Part shown: piece after piece, positions 25,597 through 31,697 of the stretch
Position numbering within the stretch: position 1 is the first letter of the stretch
Layout: every line of letters starts with the position of its first letter
Assembly: GCA_023426365.1 (NCBI GenBank)
Contig: JAFAAW010000108.1
Span: 1 to 38,575 of the forward strand
DNA length: 38,575 nucleotides
Direction: 5' to 3'
DNA from: Pseudomonadota bacterium
GTDB taxonomy: Bacteria > Pseudomonadota > Alphaproteobacteria > Rhodospirillales > Magnetospirillaceae
Notes under the pieces: model-generated
Seen by the model: the letters and a program-made list of their open reading frames with translations, nothing else
Told to the model about the DNA's origin: nothing
The model's database searches: none
Translations under genes and position numbers: made by a program

Positions 25597-26112
25597 ATGG
25601 CGGCCGGTTTTCGTCTGGCGGGGGGGATGGTGCGCATGGGCTGGAGCAGACGGCGCCTGCTGGCGGCGGCGGGTGCGGCGGCGGTGGTCACCGCCATGGC
25701 CGCTAACGCGCAGACCCTGGTCACCTTTCCCCAATCGCAGGCGGAGATCCTGACCCGCGCCGGTCTGCGTCATCACTTCAGGGTGGAATTGGCCGCCACG
25801 CCCGAACAATTGACTCAGGGGCTGATGTATCGCCGCACCCTGGCGGCCGATGCCGGCATGCTGTTCGATTTCGGCATCGACAGGCCGGTGTCCATGTGGA
25901 TGCGCAACACGCTGATCCCGCTGGACATGCTGTTCATCACCCGCGACGGCATTGTCGTCGGCATCAGGGAGCGGGCGGTGCCCGGCTCGCTCGAGGTGAT
26001 CAGCTCGCCCCAACCGGTGCGCGGAGTGCTGGAACTGAACGGCGGCACGGTCCAACGTCTGGGCCTGGGCGTGGGCGACCGGGTTATCCACCCCGTCTTC
26101 GCCGGACGTTAA
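25597..26112 (+). CDS. Exported DUF192 family protein
   Basis: 171 residues from ATG 25597, which has CAGGG 4 bp upstream. ATG 25636 (158 residues) is an alternative, and the frame also extends upstream to a TTG at 25540. The N-terminus has a twin-arginine-like motif SRRRLLAAAG followed by a hydrophobic stretch and cleavage near ANA-QT. The mature DUF192 domain shows GLMYRRTLAADAGMLFDFG, VSMWMRNTLIPLDMLFI and RAVPGSLEVISS through RGVLELNGGTVQRLGLGVGDRV, all characteristic. DUF192 proteins are small secreted domains of unknown biochemical function. It is convergent with the next gene, 18 bp apart. Confidence 0.85.
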   Translation: MAAGFRLAGGMVRMGWSRRRLLAAAGAAAVVTAMAANAQTLVTFPQSQAEILTRAGLRHHFRVELAATPEQLTQGLMYRRTLAADAGMLFDFGIDRPVSMWMRNTLIPLDMLFITRDGIVVGIRERAVPGSLEVISSPQPVRGVLELNGGTVQRLGLGVGDRVIHPVFAGR

Positions 26113-26130
26113 CTCGCGTACTGGGACGTC

Positions 26131-26427
26131 CTACATCGGGTCTCCGGTTGTGGCCATCTGCGCGGGAATGCTGTCCCACGCCTCGCCGGCGGCGATGACG
26201 CAGGCGGTGCCGTCGGGCCGGGTCATCAGCATGGTCCAGGTCTTGCCGTCACGGGTGGTCAGTAATTCAACCACGCTGCCGTTATTGGCCAGTCCCAGTT
26301 CCTTGGGCGCTTCCTTGTATTCGCGGTTCAGCGAGGTCAGCAGCGCCTCGCGCTCGGCGCAGACCATTTCCACAGGCTGGATGGACGCCGATGCCAGCAA
26401 GCCGGCCGCAAGTCCCACATGCACCAT
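26131..26427 (-). CDS. Small secreted hypothetical protein
   Basis: 98 residues from 26427, where GGAGG lies 6 bp before the ATG. The start MVHVGLAAGLLASASIQPVEMVCAE is a probable signal peptide. The mature part contains AEREALLTSLNREYKEAPKELGLANNGSVVELL, a strand-rich segment TRDGKTWTMLMTRPDGTACVIAAGEAWD and two Cys. Small proteins of this pattern occur widely in alphaproteobacteria without assigned function; my recognition is only of the style. It is divergent from nothing and lies downstream of the feo operon on the same strand, 97 bp away. Confidence 0.7.
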   Translation of the reverse strand: MVHVGLAAGLLASASIQPVEMVCAEREALLTSLNREYKEAPKELGLANNGSVVELLTTRDGKTWTMLMTRPDGTACVIAAGEAWDSIPAQMATTGDPM

Positions 26428-26523
26428 GGCAAGCCTCCGCGATTGGGGCGGCGGCGCCCGTCCGCCGCACATCTGCCTGAGATGGCGATGCGGCCGGCGG
26501 CTGTCATCCACGCAATTGGGCGT

Positions 26524-26658
26524 TCAGCCGCACTTGCCGCAGGTGCCGCATCCGTCCGCCCCCTTGCCGGGGCGCCGGCGGCGGATGGCCCGCCAGCCCT
26601 TGGCCGTCAGCATGGCCGCGGCCAGCGCGACCACCAGGGCGACGGCGGCTTCCTGCAT
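26524..26658 (-). CDS. FeoB-associated Cys-rich membrane protein
   Basis: A 44-residue protein, easily missed because of its size. It begins 3 bp after the feoB stop. A single membrane helix (AAVALVVALAAAMLTA) is followed by a basic stretch (RAIRRRRPGKG) and a C-terminal Cys cluster CGTCGKCG. This matches the FeoB-associated Cys-rich family found directly after feoB in many proteobacteria. It is thought to help ferrous iron transport, possibly by metal binding or as a FeoB partner; the mechanism is not settled. Confidence 0.8.
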   Translation of the reverse strand: MQEAAVALVVALAAAMLTAKGWRAIRRRRPGKGADGCGTCGKCG

Positions 26659-26661
26659 GGC

Positions 26662-28557
26662 TCAGCCCCCCGCCAGCCAGCCGGCCACGCGATAGGTGGC
26701 AAAGGCGGCGCCATAGGCCAGCGAGGTGAGGAACACGAACATCACCCCCGGCCACAGGCGCGAGTTCAACTCGCGCCGGACCACGCCCAGGGTGGCCATG
26801 CATTGCGGCGCGAACACGTACCAGGCCAGCAGCGACAGCGCGGTGGGCAGGCTCCACGATTGCGCCAGCACGGTGGCCAGCGACCCGCGCAGCGCATCGC
26901 CGCCCTCCGACAGGGCATAGATGGTGCCCAGCACGCCCACCGCCACCTCGCGCGCGGCCATGCCCGGCACCAGTGCCAGGGCGATCTGCCAGTTGAAGCC
27001 GATGGGCGCCAGCAGCGGTTCCAGTGCATGGCCGATGGCGCCGGCGACGGAATAGCGGATGGCGGGTTCGGTGGCGCCGTCGGGCGGCGCAGGGAAGCTG
27101 GCCAGGAACCACACCACCACCATCAGCGCGAAGATAGTGGTGCCGGCACGCAGCAGGAAGGTCTTGCCCTTGTCGTAAAGGCCCAGCGCCACGTTGCGCG
27201 GATGGGGCAGGCGATAGGCCGGCAATTGCATCAGCAGCGGCTCGCGCGCGCCTTTCAGGACCGTGCGCTTCATGACGAAGGCGACCGCCAGGCCCGAAAG
27301 GATGCCGGCGGCGTAAAGCGCGAACATCACCAATCCGCGCAAGCCCACCCAGCCGCCCAGGACGTCGCGGTCGGGGACAAAGGCGGCGATGATCAGGGTA
27401 TAGACCGGCAGGCGTGCCGAGCACGTCATCAGCGGCGCGATCATGATGGTGGCGATGCGGTCGGTGCGGTTTTCGATGGTGCGCGCCGCCATGATGCCGG
27501 GCACTGCGCAGGCGAAGCTGGACAGCAGGGGGATGAAGGCGCGGCCGTGCAGGCCGACGCCCCCCATCAGCTTGTCCAGCAGAAAGGCCGCGCGCGCCAT
27601 GTAGCCCGAATCCTCCAACACCTGGATGAACAGGAACAGCACCAGGATCTGCGGCAGGAAGATCACCACGCTGCCGACGCCGGCGATCACGCCGTCGGTG
27701 ATCAGGCTGCGCAGCGGGCCGTCGGGCATGCTGGCGGCGATCCAGCCCGAAAGCGCGGCCAGCGCGCCGTCGATCAGTTCCATGGGCAGTTGTGCCCAAC
27801 TGAACACGCCCTGGAACATCAGGAACAGAATGGCGAGCAGGATGGCCAGGCCCGCAAACGGGTGCAGCAGCACCGTGTCCAGCCGCCGCGTCGCCAGATG
27901 GGGGCGGGCCGGGGTGTGGAGGGCGCGGGCCAGGATGCGCTCCACCTCGCGGGTCAGGTCGCGCAACTGGTGCGACGACGGCTCGCTCCAGGCGCATTCG
28001 CCGCGCGCGGGCGACCAGCCCTCGCTTTGCGCCACCTGGATGGTGCGGTCGATCTGGTCCAGCAATGCCTGGATGCCGCCCTTGCGGATGGCGACGGTGG
28101 GCACCACGGGGATGCCCAGTTCGGCCGACAATTCGGCGGCATCGACGCCCAGGCCCTGCTTTTCTGCGGCGTCCATCATGTTGAGCGCCAGGATCACCGG
28201 CCGGCCCAACTGCTTCACTTCCAGCACCAGGCGCAGGTTCAGGCGCAGATTGGTGGCGTCGGCCACGAACACGATGGCGTCGGGCACGCTCTCGCCGTCC
28301 ATGCGGCCCAGGACCACGTCGCGGGTCACCTCCTCGTCGGGCGAGCGGGCCCGCAAGGAATAGGTGCCCGGCAAGTCCAGAACCTTGACGCGGGTGCCGA
28401 CGGGGCTGACGAACAGCCCTTCCTTCTTCTCCACGGTGACGCCGGCATAATTGGCCACCTTGTGGCGGCTGCCGGTCAGGGCGTTGAACAGGGCGGTCTT
28501 GCCGCTGTTGGGATTGCCGACCAGCGCAACGCGCGGCGGCGCCATGTCCTCCGCCAT
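26662..28557 (-). CDS. feoB: Ferrous iron transport protein B
   Basis: A 631-residue inner-membrane Fe2+ transporter. The start MAEDMAPPRVALVG at 28557 shares one base with the feoA stop (TGATG). The N-terminal G-protein domain has G1 GNPNSGKTALFN, G2 YAGVTVEKK, G3 DLPGTYSL and G4 NMMD, followed by the helical GDI region. The membrane part has two Gate repeats with the family Cys motifs (SSFACAVPGIMAARTI and the MTCSARLPVYTLII stretch) and PGMAAREVAVGVLG. The length is shorter than the 773-residue E. coli protein but normal for this subgroup. Operon order is feoA, feoB, small Cys-rich protein. Confidence 0.96.
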   Translation of the reverse strand: MAEDMAPPRVALVGNPNSGKTALFNALTGSRHKVANYAGVTVEKKEGLFVSPVGTRVKVLDLPGTYSLRARSPDEEVTRDVVLGRMDGESVPDAIVFVADATNLRLNLRLVLEVKQLGRPVILALNMMDAAEKQGLGVDAAELSAELGIPVVPTVAIRKGGIQALLDQIDRTIQVAQSEGWSPARGECAWSEPSSHQLRDLTREVERILARALHTPARPHLATRRLDTVLLHPFAGLAILLAILFLMFQGVFSWAQLPMELIDGALAALSGWIAASMPDGPLRSLITDGVIAGVGSVVIFLPQILVLFLFIQVLEDSGYMARAAFLLDKLMGGVGLHGRAFIPLLSSFACAVPGIMAARTIENRTDRIATIMIAPLMTCSARLPVYTLIIAAFVPDRDVLGGWVGLRGLVMFALYAAGILSGLAVAFVMKRTVLKGAREPLLMQLPAYRLPHPRNVALGLYDKGKTFLLRAGTTIFALMVVVWFLASFPAPPDGATEPAIRYSVAGAIGHALEPLLAPIGFNWQIALALVPGMAAREVAVGVLGTIYALSEGGDALRGSLATVLAQSWSLPTALSLLAWYVFAPQCMATLGVVRRELNSRLWPGVMFVFLTSLAYGAAFATYRVAGWLAGG

Positions 28558-28859
28558 CACCCCACCTTCGCGCCCAGGCACCTGACCAGGATGGCGTCGG
28601 CCTCGGCACGCCGCAGCGCCACCGTGTGGTCGTTGATGCGCACGGCGATGGGGTCGCGCTTGGGAAACCCTTCATGCAGGATTTCCACCAGGGCGCCCTC
28701 GACGAAGCCCATCTCGATCAGCCGCCGTTCCAGCTCGCCGCGGGGCAGGGCGGTCTCCACCGCGCTCTCGTCCAGGGCGGCGATTTCGGCACGGGTGCCC
28801 CGGCCAAGCTTCCCCAGCGGATGGGGTGCCCCGGCATGCGGCAATGGCGGATGATCCAA
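28557..28859 (-). CDS. feoA: Ferrous iron transport protein A
   Basis: A cytoplasmic SH3-fold partner of FeoB, about 100 residues. Family pattern: ERRLIEMGFVEGALVEILHEGFPKRDPIAVRINDHTVALRRAEADAILV. No ATG precedes the domain in frame; TTG at 28859 or 28844 are the only starts, so the exact N-terminus is uncertain. It overlaps feoB by one base. Confidence 0.88.
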   Translation of the reverse strand: MDHPPLPHAGAPHPLGKLGRGTRAEIAALDESAVETALPRGELERRLIEMGFVEGALVEILHEGFPKRDPIAVRINDHTVALRRAEADAILVRCLGAKVG

Positions 28860-28912
28860 CGGCTAGGTCCTTCAGGCCATGGCGGGTCGCGGTGGTCACA
28901 GATTCGTAAAGC

Positions 28913-28927
28913 CGCGAGTGATGCGCA
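28913..28927 (-). promoter_or_regulatory. Weak Fur-like palindrome upstream of feoA
   Basis: On the minus strand TGCGCATCACTCGCG (28927-28913) is an imperfect inverted repeat of the TGCG-AT-CGCA kind, 54 bp before the feoA start. An iron-responsive operator is expected here, but the match to any consensus is partial. Confidence 0.25.
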
Positions 28928-28978
28928 ACCACAAAATCCCGCAAAGGACATATTCGTCGCCGGTGGCGCGAAAACGAC

Positions 28979-29005
28979 AAAGGCCACCGTGGCGGTGGCC
29001 TTTTT
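28979..29005. terminator. Terminator of the tRNA-Asn/tRNA-Gly unit
   Basis: An 11-bp perfect stem AAAGGCCACCG / CGGTGGCCTTT (28979-28989 and 28993-29003), loop TGG. On the minus strand it follows tRNA-Gly by 30 bp and is followed by TTTGTCGTTTTC; on the plus strand TTTTT also follows. Confidence 0.85.
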
Positions 29006-29034
29006 GTCTACGCTTCCGATTTCCGCTGGGAAAT

Positions 29035-29109
29035 TGGAGCGGGCGAAGGGATTCGAACCCTCGACCCCAACCTTGGCAAGGTTGTGCTCTACCCCTGAGC
29101 TACGCCCGC
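29035..29109 (-). tRNA. tRNA-Gly(GCC)
   Basis: The acceptor stem GCGGGCG (29109-29103) pairs with CGCCCGC (29045-29039), with discriminator T and encoded CCA (29037-29035). The anticodon stem-loop is CAACC-TTGCCAA-GGTTG, giving anticodon GCC. The T-loop GGTTCGAATCC is intact. It lies 2 bp after tRNA-Asn in the same unit. Confidence 0.97.
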
Positions 29110-29111
29110 AC

Positions 29112-29186
29112 TGGCTCTGGAGGAGGGATTCGAACCCCCGACCAGCCGGTTAACAGCCGGCTGCTCTACCGCTGAGCTACTCCAGA
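29112..29186 (-). tRNA. tRNA-Asn(GTT)
   Basis: The acceptor stem TCTGGAG (29186-29180) pairs with CTCCAGA (29122-29116), with discriminator G and encoded CCA (29114-29112). The anticodon stem-loop GCCGG-CTGTTAA-CCGGC gives anticodon GTT. It is the first gene of the minus-strand tRNA pair. Confidence 0.97.
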
Positions 29187-29196
29187 AGCGGGCGTG

Positions 29197-29225
29197 CTTT
29201 TACGGCGCCAACGGCGGCAAGTCAA
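29197..29225 (-). promoter_or_regulatory. Sigma70-type promoter of tRNA-Asn/tRNA-Gly
   Basis: Minus strand: TTGACT (29225-29220), 17-bp spacer, TAAAAG (29202-29197), 10 bp before the tRNA-Asn 5' end. Spacing and position are ideal. Confidence 0.75.
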
Positions 29226-29276
29226 CCGCTTTTTGTAGGGGAGGCAGAGCCATGCCGACGGTTCTCGTGCGCGGGC

Positions 29277-29305
29277 TTGCCATTCCCCCCAAAACCTCTT
29301 AGAAC
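29277..29305 (+). promoter_or_regulatory. Sigma70-type promoter of the broken tRNA-Pro
   Basis: Plus strand: TTGCCA (29277-29282), 17-bp spacer, TAGAAC (29300-29305), 9 bp before the first base of the tRNA-Pro fragment. It is intact and may now serve the complete tRNA-Pro downstream. Confidence 0.65.
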
Positions 29306-29314
29306 CGGCGCACT

Positions 29315-29354
29315 CGGGGTGTAGCTCAGCCTGGTAGAGCGCCAGCTTTGGGAG
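29315..29354 (+). pseudogene. Truncated tRNA-Pro(TGG), 5' part only
   Basis: Forty bases match a tRNA-Pro from the 5' end through the anticodon loop: CGGGGTG acceptor strand, the D-arm (GCTCAGCCTGGTAGAGC), anticodon-stem CCAGC and loop with TGG at 29349-29351, then GGAG. After 29354 the sequence diverges to TTTTAACCCCC. There is no complementary anticodon 3' strand, T-arm or acceptor 3' strand. The remainder is not found elsewhere in the window. The break at the anticodon stem is where many integrases cross over. Confidence 0.85.
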
Positions 29355-29397
29355 TTTTAACCCCCATCGAGGATAATAGTTGAACGTTTCCAATGTG

Positions 29398-29428
29398 ATG
29401 CCTAGTGTGATATGTCACAGTTTGGCAT
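29398..29428. repeat. Nested palindrome between the tRNA-Pro fragment and the intact tRNA-Pro
   Basis: Outer arms ATGCC / GGCAT (29398-29402 and 29424-29428) enclose inner arms TGTGA / TCACA (29406-29410 and 29415-29419) with a 4-bp centre TATG. A further TGTGAT direct repeat (29394-29399) lies just upstream. The segment has no T-tract. It could be a recombinase core or arm site, or an operator. Confidence 0.55.
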
Positions 29429-29452
29429 AACAGTAGGTCGTTTTTACGGTTT

Positions 29453-29529
29453 CGGGGAGTAGCTCAGCCTGGTAGAGCATGGCGTTTGGGACGCCAGGGC
29501 CGCAAGTTCGAATCTTGTCTCCCCGACCA
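29453..29529 (+). tRNA. tRNA-Pro(TGG), complete
   Basis: The acceptor CGGGGAG (29453-29459) pairs with CTCCCCG (29519-29525), with discriminator A and encoded CCA (29527-29529). The anticodon stem-loop TGGCG-TTTGGGA-CGCCA gives anticodon TGG. The D-arm is identical to that of the truncated copy upstream, but the anticodon stem differs. No promoter is evident in the 98-bp spacer, so read-through from the promoter at 29277 is likely. T-rich sequence follows, but there is no clear terminator. Confidence 0.96.
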
Positions 29530-29861
29530 TTTATTAATAACTTTGAAGGCCTTAAGTGGGGCTGATCCAGATCGGAGGCCGGTGCTGTTAGGTGTCGGCA
29601 CCGACTATTATATTTAGCGGAATGCGATATCGTGCGGCATCAATTGCTGCCGCTGGTGACGTCAGAGTTGGTAACGGCGTCAGCCCTTCCGCTTTGCAGA
29701 TGTGTGATTCACATTCAAGGCTCTCTCGGCCACCAGGGCCTGCGGCAGGAGCCTGGGTCAGCGCCGAAATTTCCATTGGGAAACCTTCGTATTCCGCGAA
29801 GCCATCGCTTCAATGAAGCTTCCCCGGATGGCGGCGTAATGACGCGCAGTCTACAAACGCC
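29530..29861. other. Non-coding start of an accessory segment
   Basis: About 330 bases directly after tRNA-Pro with A/T-richer, irregular composition. Short open frames exist but lack ribosome-binding sites and resemble nothing. A weak inverted repeat GGTGC / GCACC lies near 29580-29605. I see no integrase fragment. Confidence 0.5.
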
Positions 29862-30566
29862 TCACGTCGCATTGGTCTTGGCCAGAAGAATTCTGAGCCC
29901 TTGAATAAACCCGGGCGCCGTGATTTCTTCATCGAAGACGTCCACCACTGCTCCGTACTCGTTTTCCCGGAATTTCGGCCCTTCGTTGACTTGTTTTACA
30001 AAGGCCGTCAACGCTTCAAGCATGGAGGGTGTTAACGCGCCAACTATCGCGGTGGCGGATGGCTCTGTCTTGGGGCTAGTCGCGGTATTGAAGGATGTAA
30101 TTGGGGGCATGCTGTTGGTGAGGGTGCGCTTCAGCAGGTTTACCTCGTTCCGGAGGCTTTTGTTCTCCTGAACAATCAGCCGAACCTGATGGCGGAGCGC
30201 CCTATCACCAATCCCCTTCACCATGTCCTCGATGGGGTCTGAGCTGGGTCTTTGGGTCGGTTTTCCCGCGGCGCCAATTTCCTTCACGAACGCGGCGATG
30301 ATGGTTCTGTAATCTTGGCCATTGGCATTGCGCAGAGTTTGGGTGGTTGGCCCTCCCAAGTCAGTCGTTTGTGCGCCGATGGTCACTGCGCGATAGTCAT
30401 CTGAGTTCGCGGCGGCTTGGCGCTCCAACGCAGTCCACAGGTTGACCAGCTGCTTCCTCTTCGTGGCGTTTGATGTCCGCCCAAGAATGTCTTCCCAGAC
30501 ACTCCTAGCCTTGGGGCACGTTTCTGCGTACTTGCTCTCGGGAATGGGCGGAACGTCGGAATCCAT
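29862..30566 (-). CDS. Mobile-element-type protein resembling GmtX (tentative)
   Basis: A 234-residue soluble protein, ATG 30566 with AGAGG 6 bp upstream. The N-terminal half has the pattern CPKARSVWEDILGRT, KRKQLVNLWTALE, then TIGAQTTDLGGPTTQTLRNANGQDYRTIIAAF. This recalls the GmtX family of gamma-mobile-trio elements and related integrase-associated proteins that carry a GGP-x-x-QxxRN-x-x-G-x-xYRxLI signature. Residues 125-150 form a short coiled coil (VRLIVQENKSLRNEVNLLKRTL). The C-terminal part is not recognised. Base and codon use are less G/C-biased than the neighbours. The family call is from memory and needs a profile search. It is divergent from the next gene. Confidence 0.6.
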   Translation of the reverse strand: MDSDVPPIPESKYAETCPKARSVWEDILGRTSNATKRKQLVNLWTALERQAAANSDDYRAVTIGAQTTDLGGPTTQTLRNANGQDYRTIIAAFVKEIGAAGKPTQRPSSDPIEDMVKGIGDRALRHQVRLIVQENKSLRNEVNLLKRTLTNSMPPITSFNTATSPKTEPSATAIVGALTPSMLEALTAFVKQVNEGPKFRENEYGAVVDVFDEEITAPGFIQGLRILLAKTNAT

Positions 30567-30612
30567 CGCGGCCTCTGCGGACTGGCTTTGGTCACCATAA
30601 CGCCGCAGGTTG

Positions 30613-31125
30613 GTGGCGGTATGCGACTATGCCACCCAATGCATGGAGTGGGGTGAAAGGATCCGTGGGTGCGTCGATGCTCAAGGAAACTTAGACCGAG
30701 AAACTGCTAAGGATGCTGCCGCGGGGTGGAGCGCTCCCGAGGTTCCTCCGGCTGCGGTGTCGGTGCTCAAAGAGTGCGCGGAATACTCGGACGACGCAGC
30801 AGCCGACGCCATGGCTGCCCTCATGCGCCACCTTCAAGTTCAGCATGCCCGCTTGACCGATAACCTAGCCCGCCTCCGCTCGTCCCAGCCAGGAAGGATC
30901 GTGCTCTCGGTCAACATAGACACCGCGCTCGTGGATGCGGCCGAAGTCTATGGTCGATGCGACGCGCTGTTCCCCTTCGCGCGTGGAGATTCCAATGGTC
31001 CGCTTATTCCCCAAGCGGACCACGTTAGACGAGGGCTGTGGATCGCCCGGGTGAATGAGATTACGTGCGAGCGGGCGTACGAGATGGCCGCACGTTGGCG
31101 TGCCGCCGCTCCGGCTGAGCAGTAG
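30613..31125 (+). CDS. Hypothetical protein of the accessory segment
   Basis: 170 residues if started at GTG 30613, which has GCAGG close upstream; ATG 30643 is the alternative. It is soluble and Ala-rich with several Cys, with mainly helical predicted character (AAVSVLKECAEYSDDAAADAMAALMRHLQVQHARL) and a possible beta segment PGRIVLSVNIDTALVDAA. No domain is recognised. It is divergent from the GmtX-like gene with a gap of about 45 bp, so the two probably share a control region. A short stem CGACGG/CCGTCG (31183-31199) follows, without a T-tract. Confidence 0.5.
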   Translation: MAVCDYATQCMEWGERIRGCVDAQGNLDRETAKDAAAGWSAPEVPPAAVSVLKECAEYSDDAAADAMAALMRHLQVQHARLTDNLARLRSSQPGRIVLSVNIDTALVDAAEVYGRCDALFPFARGDSNGPLIPQADHVRRGLWIARVNEITCERAYEMAARWRAAAPAEQ

Positions 31126-31262
31126 CCGCTGGCCGAGACGTAATGGCAGTTGGCGGGGCTGGCTTGCTTGCGCGGAGTTTCTCGACGGCGAACCCGTCGT
31201 CGGTATCCGCTCCATTCCTGAGGCCGGCACGCGTATTCCCAGTCGGTCCGGATTAAAGGCCT

Positions 31263-31280
31263 CCCCTTCGGTACAAGGGG
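31263..31280 (-). terminator. Short hairpin after the topA frame
   Basis: CCCCTT / AAGGGG (31263-31268 and 31275-31280), loop CGGTAC, 3 bp beyond the stop of the topA-HNH frame. On the minus strand it is followed by AGGCCTTTAATCC, a weak T-tract. Confidence 0.45.
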
Positions 31281-31283
31281 ATC

Positions 31284-31697
31284 CTAACTGGCGGCTCCTC
31301 GCCGGCGGTTTTGAAATTTTGAGAATTGTGGGACTGAGGCATCACGCGGCATGTTTCCATGTGTATGCCTGTCGTGGCAATCTTTGCAGATTAGCCAGAC
31401 ATGGTTAGGGTCTGGCAGCTGATTCGAGAAGTAATGATCGAATTCAGAGAGTGGCGCCGACAAGCCATTGACAGTCTTGCGCAGTATGTTGCCGCACTCA
31501 TCAACGATTTTCGTCTTTTCACAACATGGGCACAACCCTCCGAGCTTGGCAGTATCCAGCGCTATGATGCCTTTCGTCTTTTTTGTAATCTGGCGCCTGC
31601 GTGACGTTGCTAGGTGAAGCATGCTTTTCAGTTCCGCGAATTGGCCCTGAAGGTTAGCAAACTTCTGATGGAACCATTCCATATCCCACCCCAGCAT
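31284..31697 (-). other. HNH nuclease-like domain at the C-terminus of the topA frame
   Basis: The last 137 codons of the topA frame, beginning at an internal Met (31697) with AAGAG close before it, so separate translation is possible. It starts with a helical, coiled-coil-like stretch (EWFHQKFANLQGQFAELKSML) and a basic patch (TSRRRQITKKTKG), then CPCC (Cys932, Cys935 in topA numbering). The HNH core follows: EFDHYF (Asp963, His964), DPNHV (Asn974) and ICKDCHDRHT (Cys980, Cys983, His984). The metal-binding Cys pairs and the DH...N...H order fit the beta-beta-alpha-metal fold. Nucleotide composition is visibly less G/C-rich than the rest of topA. Confidence 0.7.

Noticed and set aside
26419..28854. 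An 811-codon plus-strand open frame opposite feoB
   Set aside because: Antisense shadow: rich in His, Gln, Arg and Gly as expected from reversed G/C-biased codons, while feoA/feoB are certain.
29315..29529. Tandem duplication of tRNA-Pro as the source of the fragment
   Set aside because: The two copies differ through the whole anticodon stem and acceptor positions, so a recent duplication does not explain them.
29592..29904. Short plus-strand frames of 74-90 codons after tRNA-Pro
   Set aside because: No ribosome-binding site, overlapping each other in different frames, no recognisable sequence.
31129..31262. Integrase or excisionase remnant next to the 170-residue gene
   Set aside because: All frames are short and show no recombinase motif.
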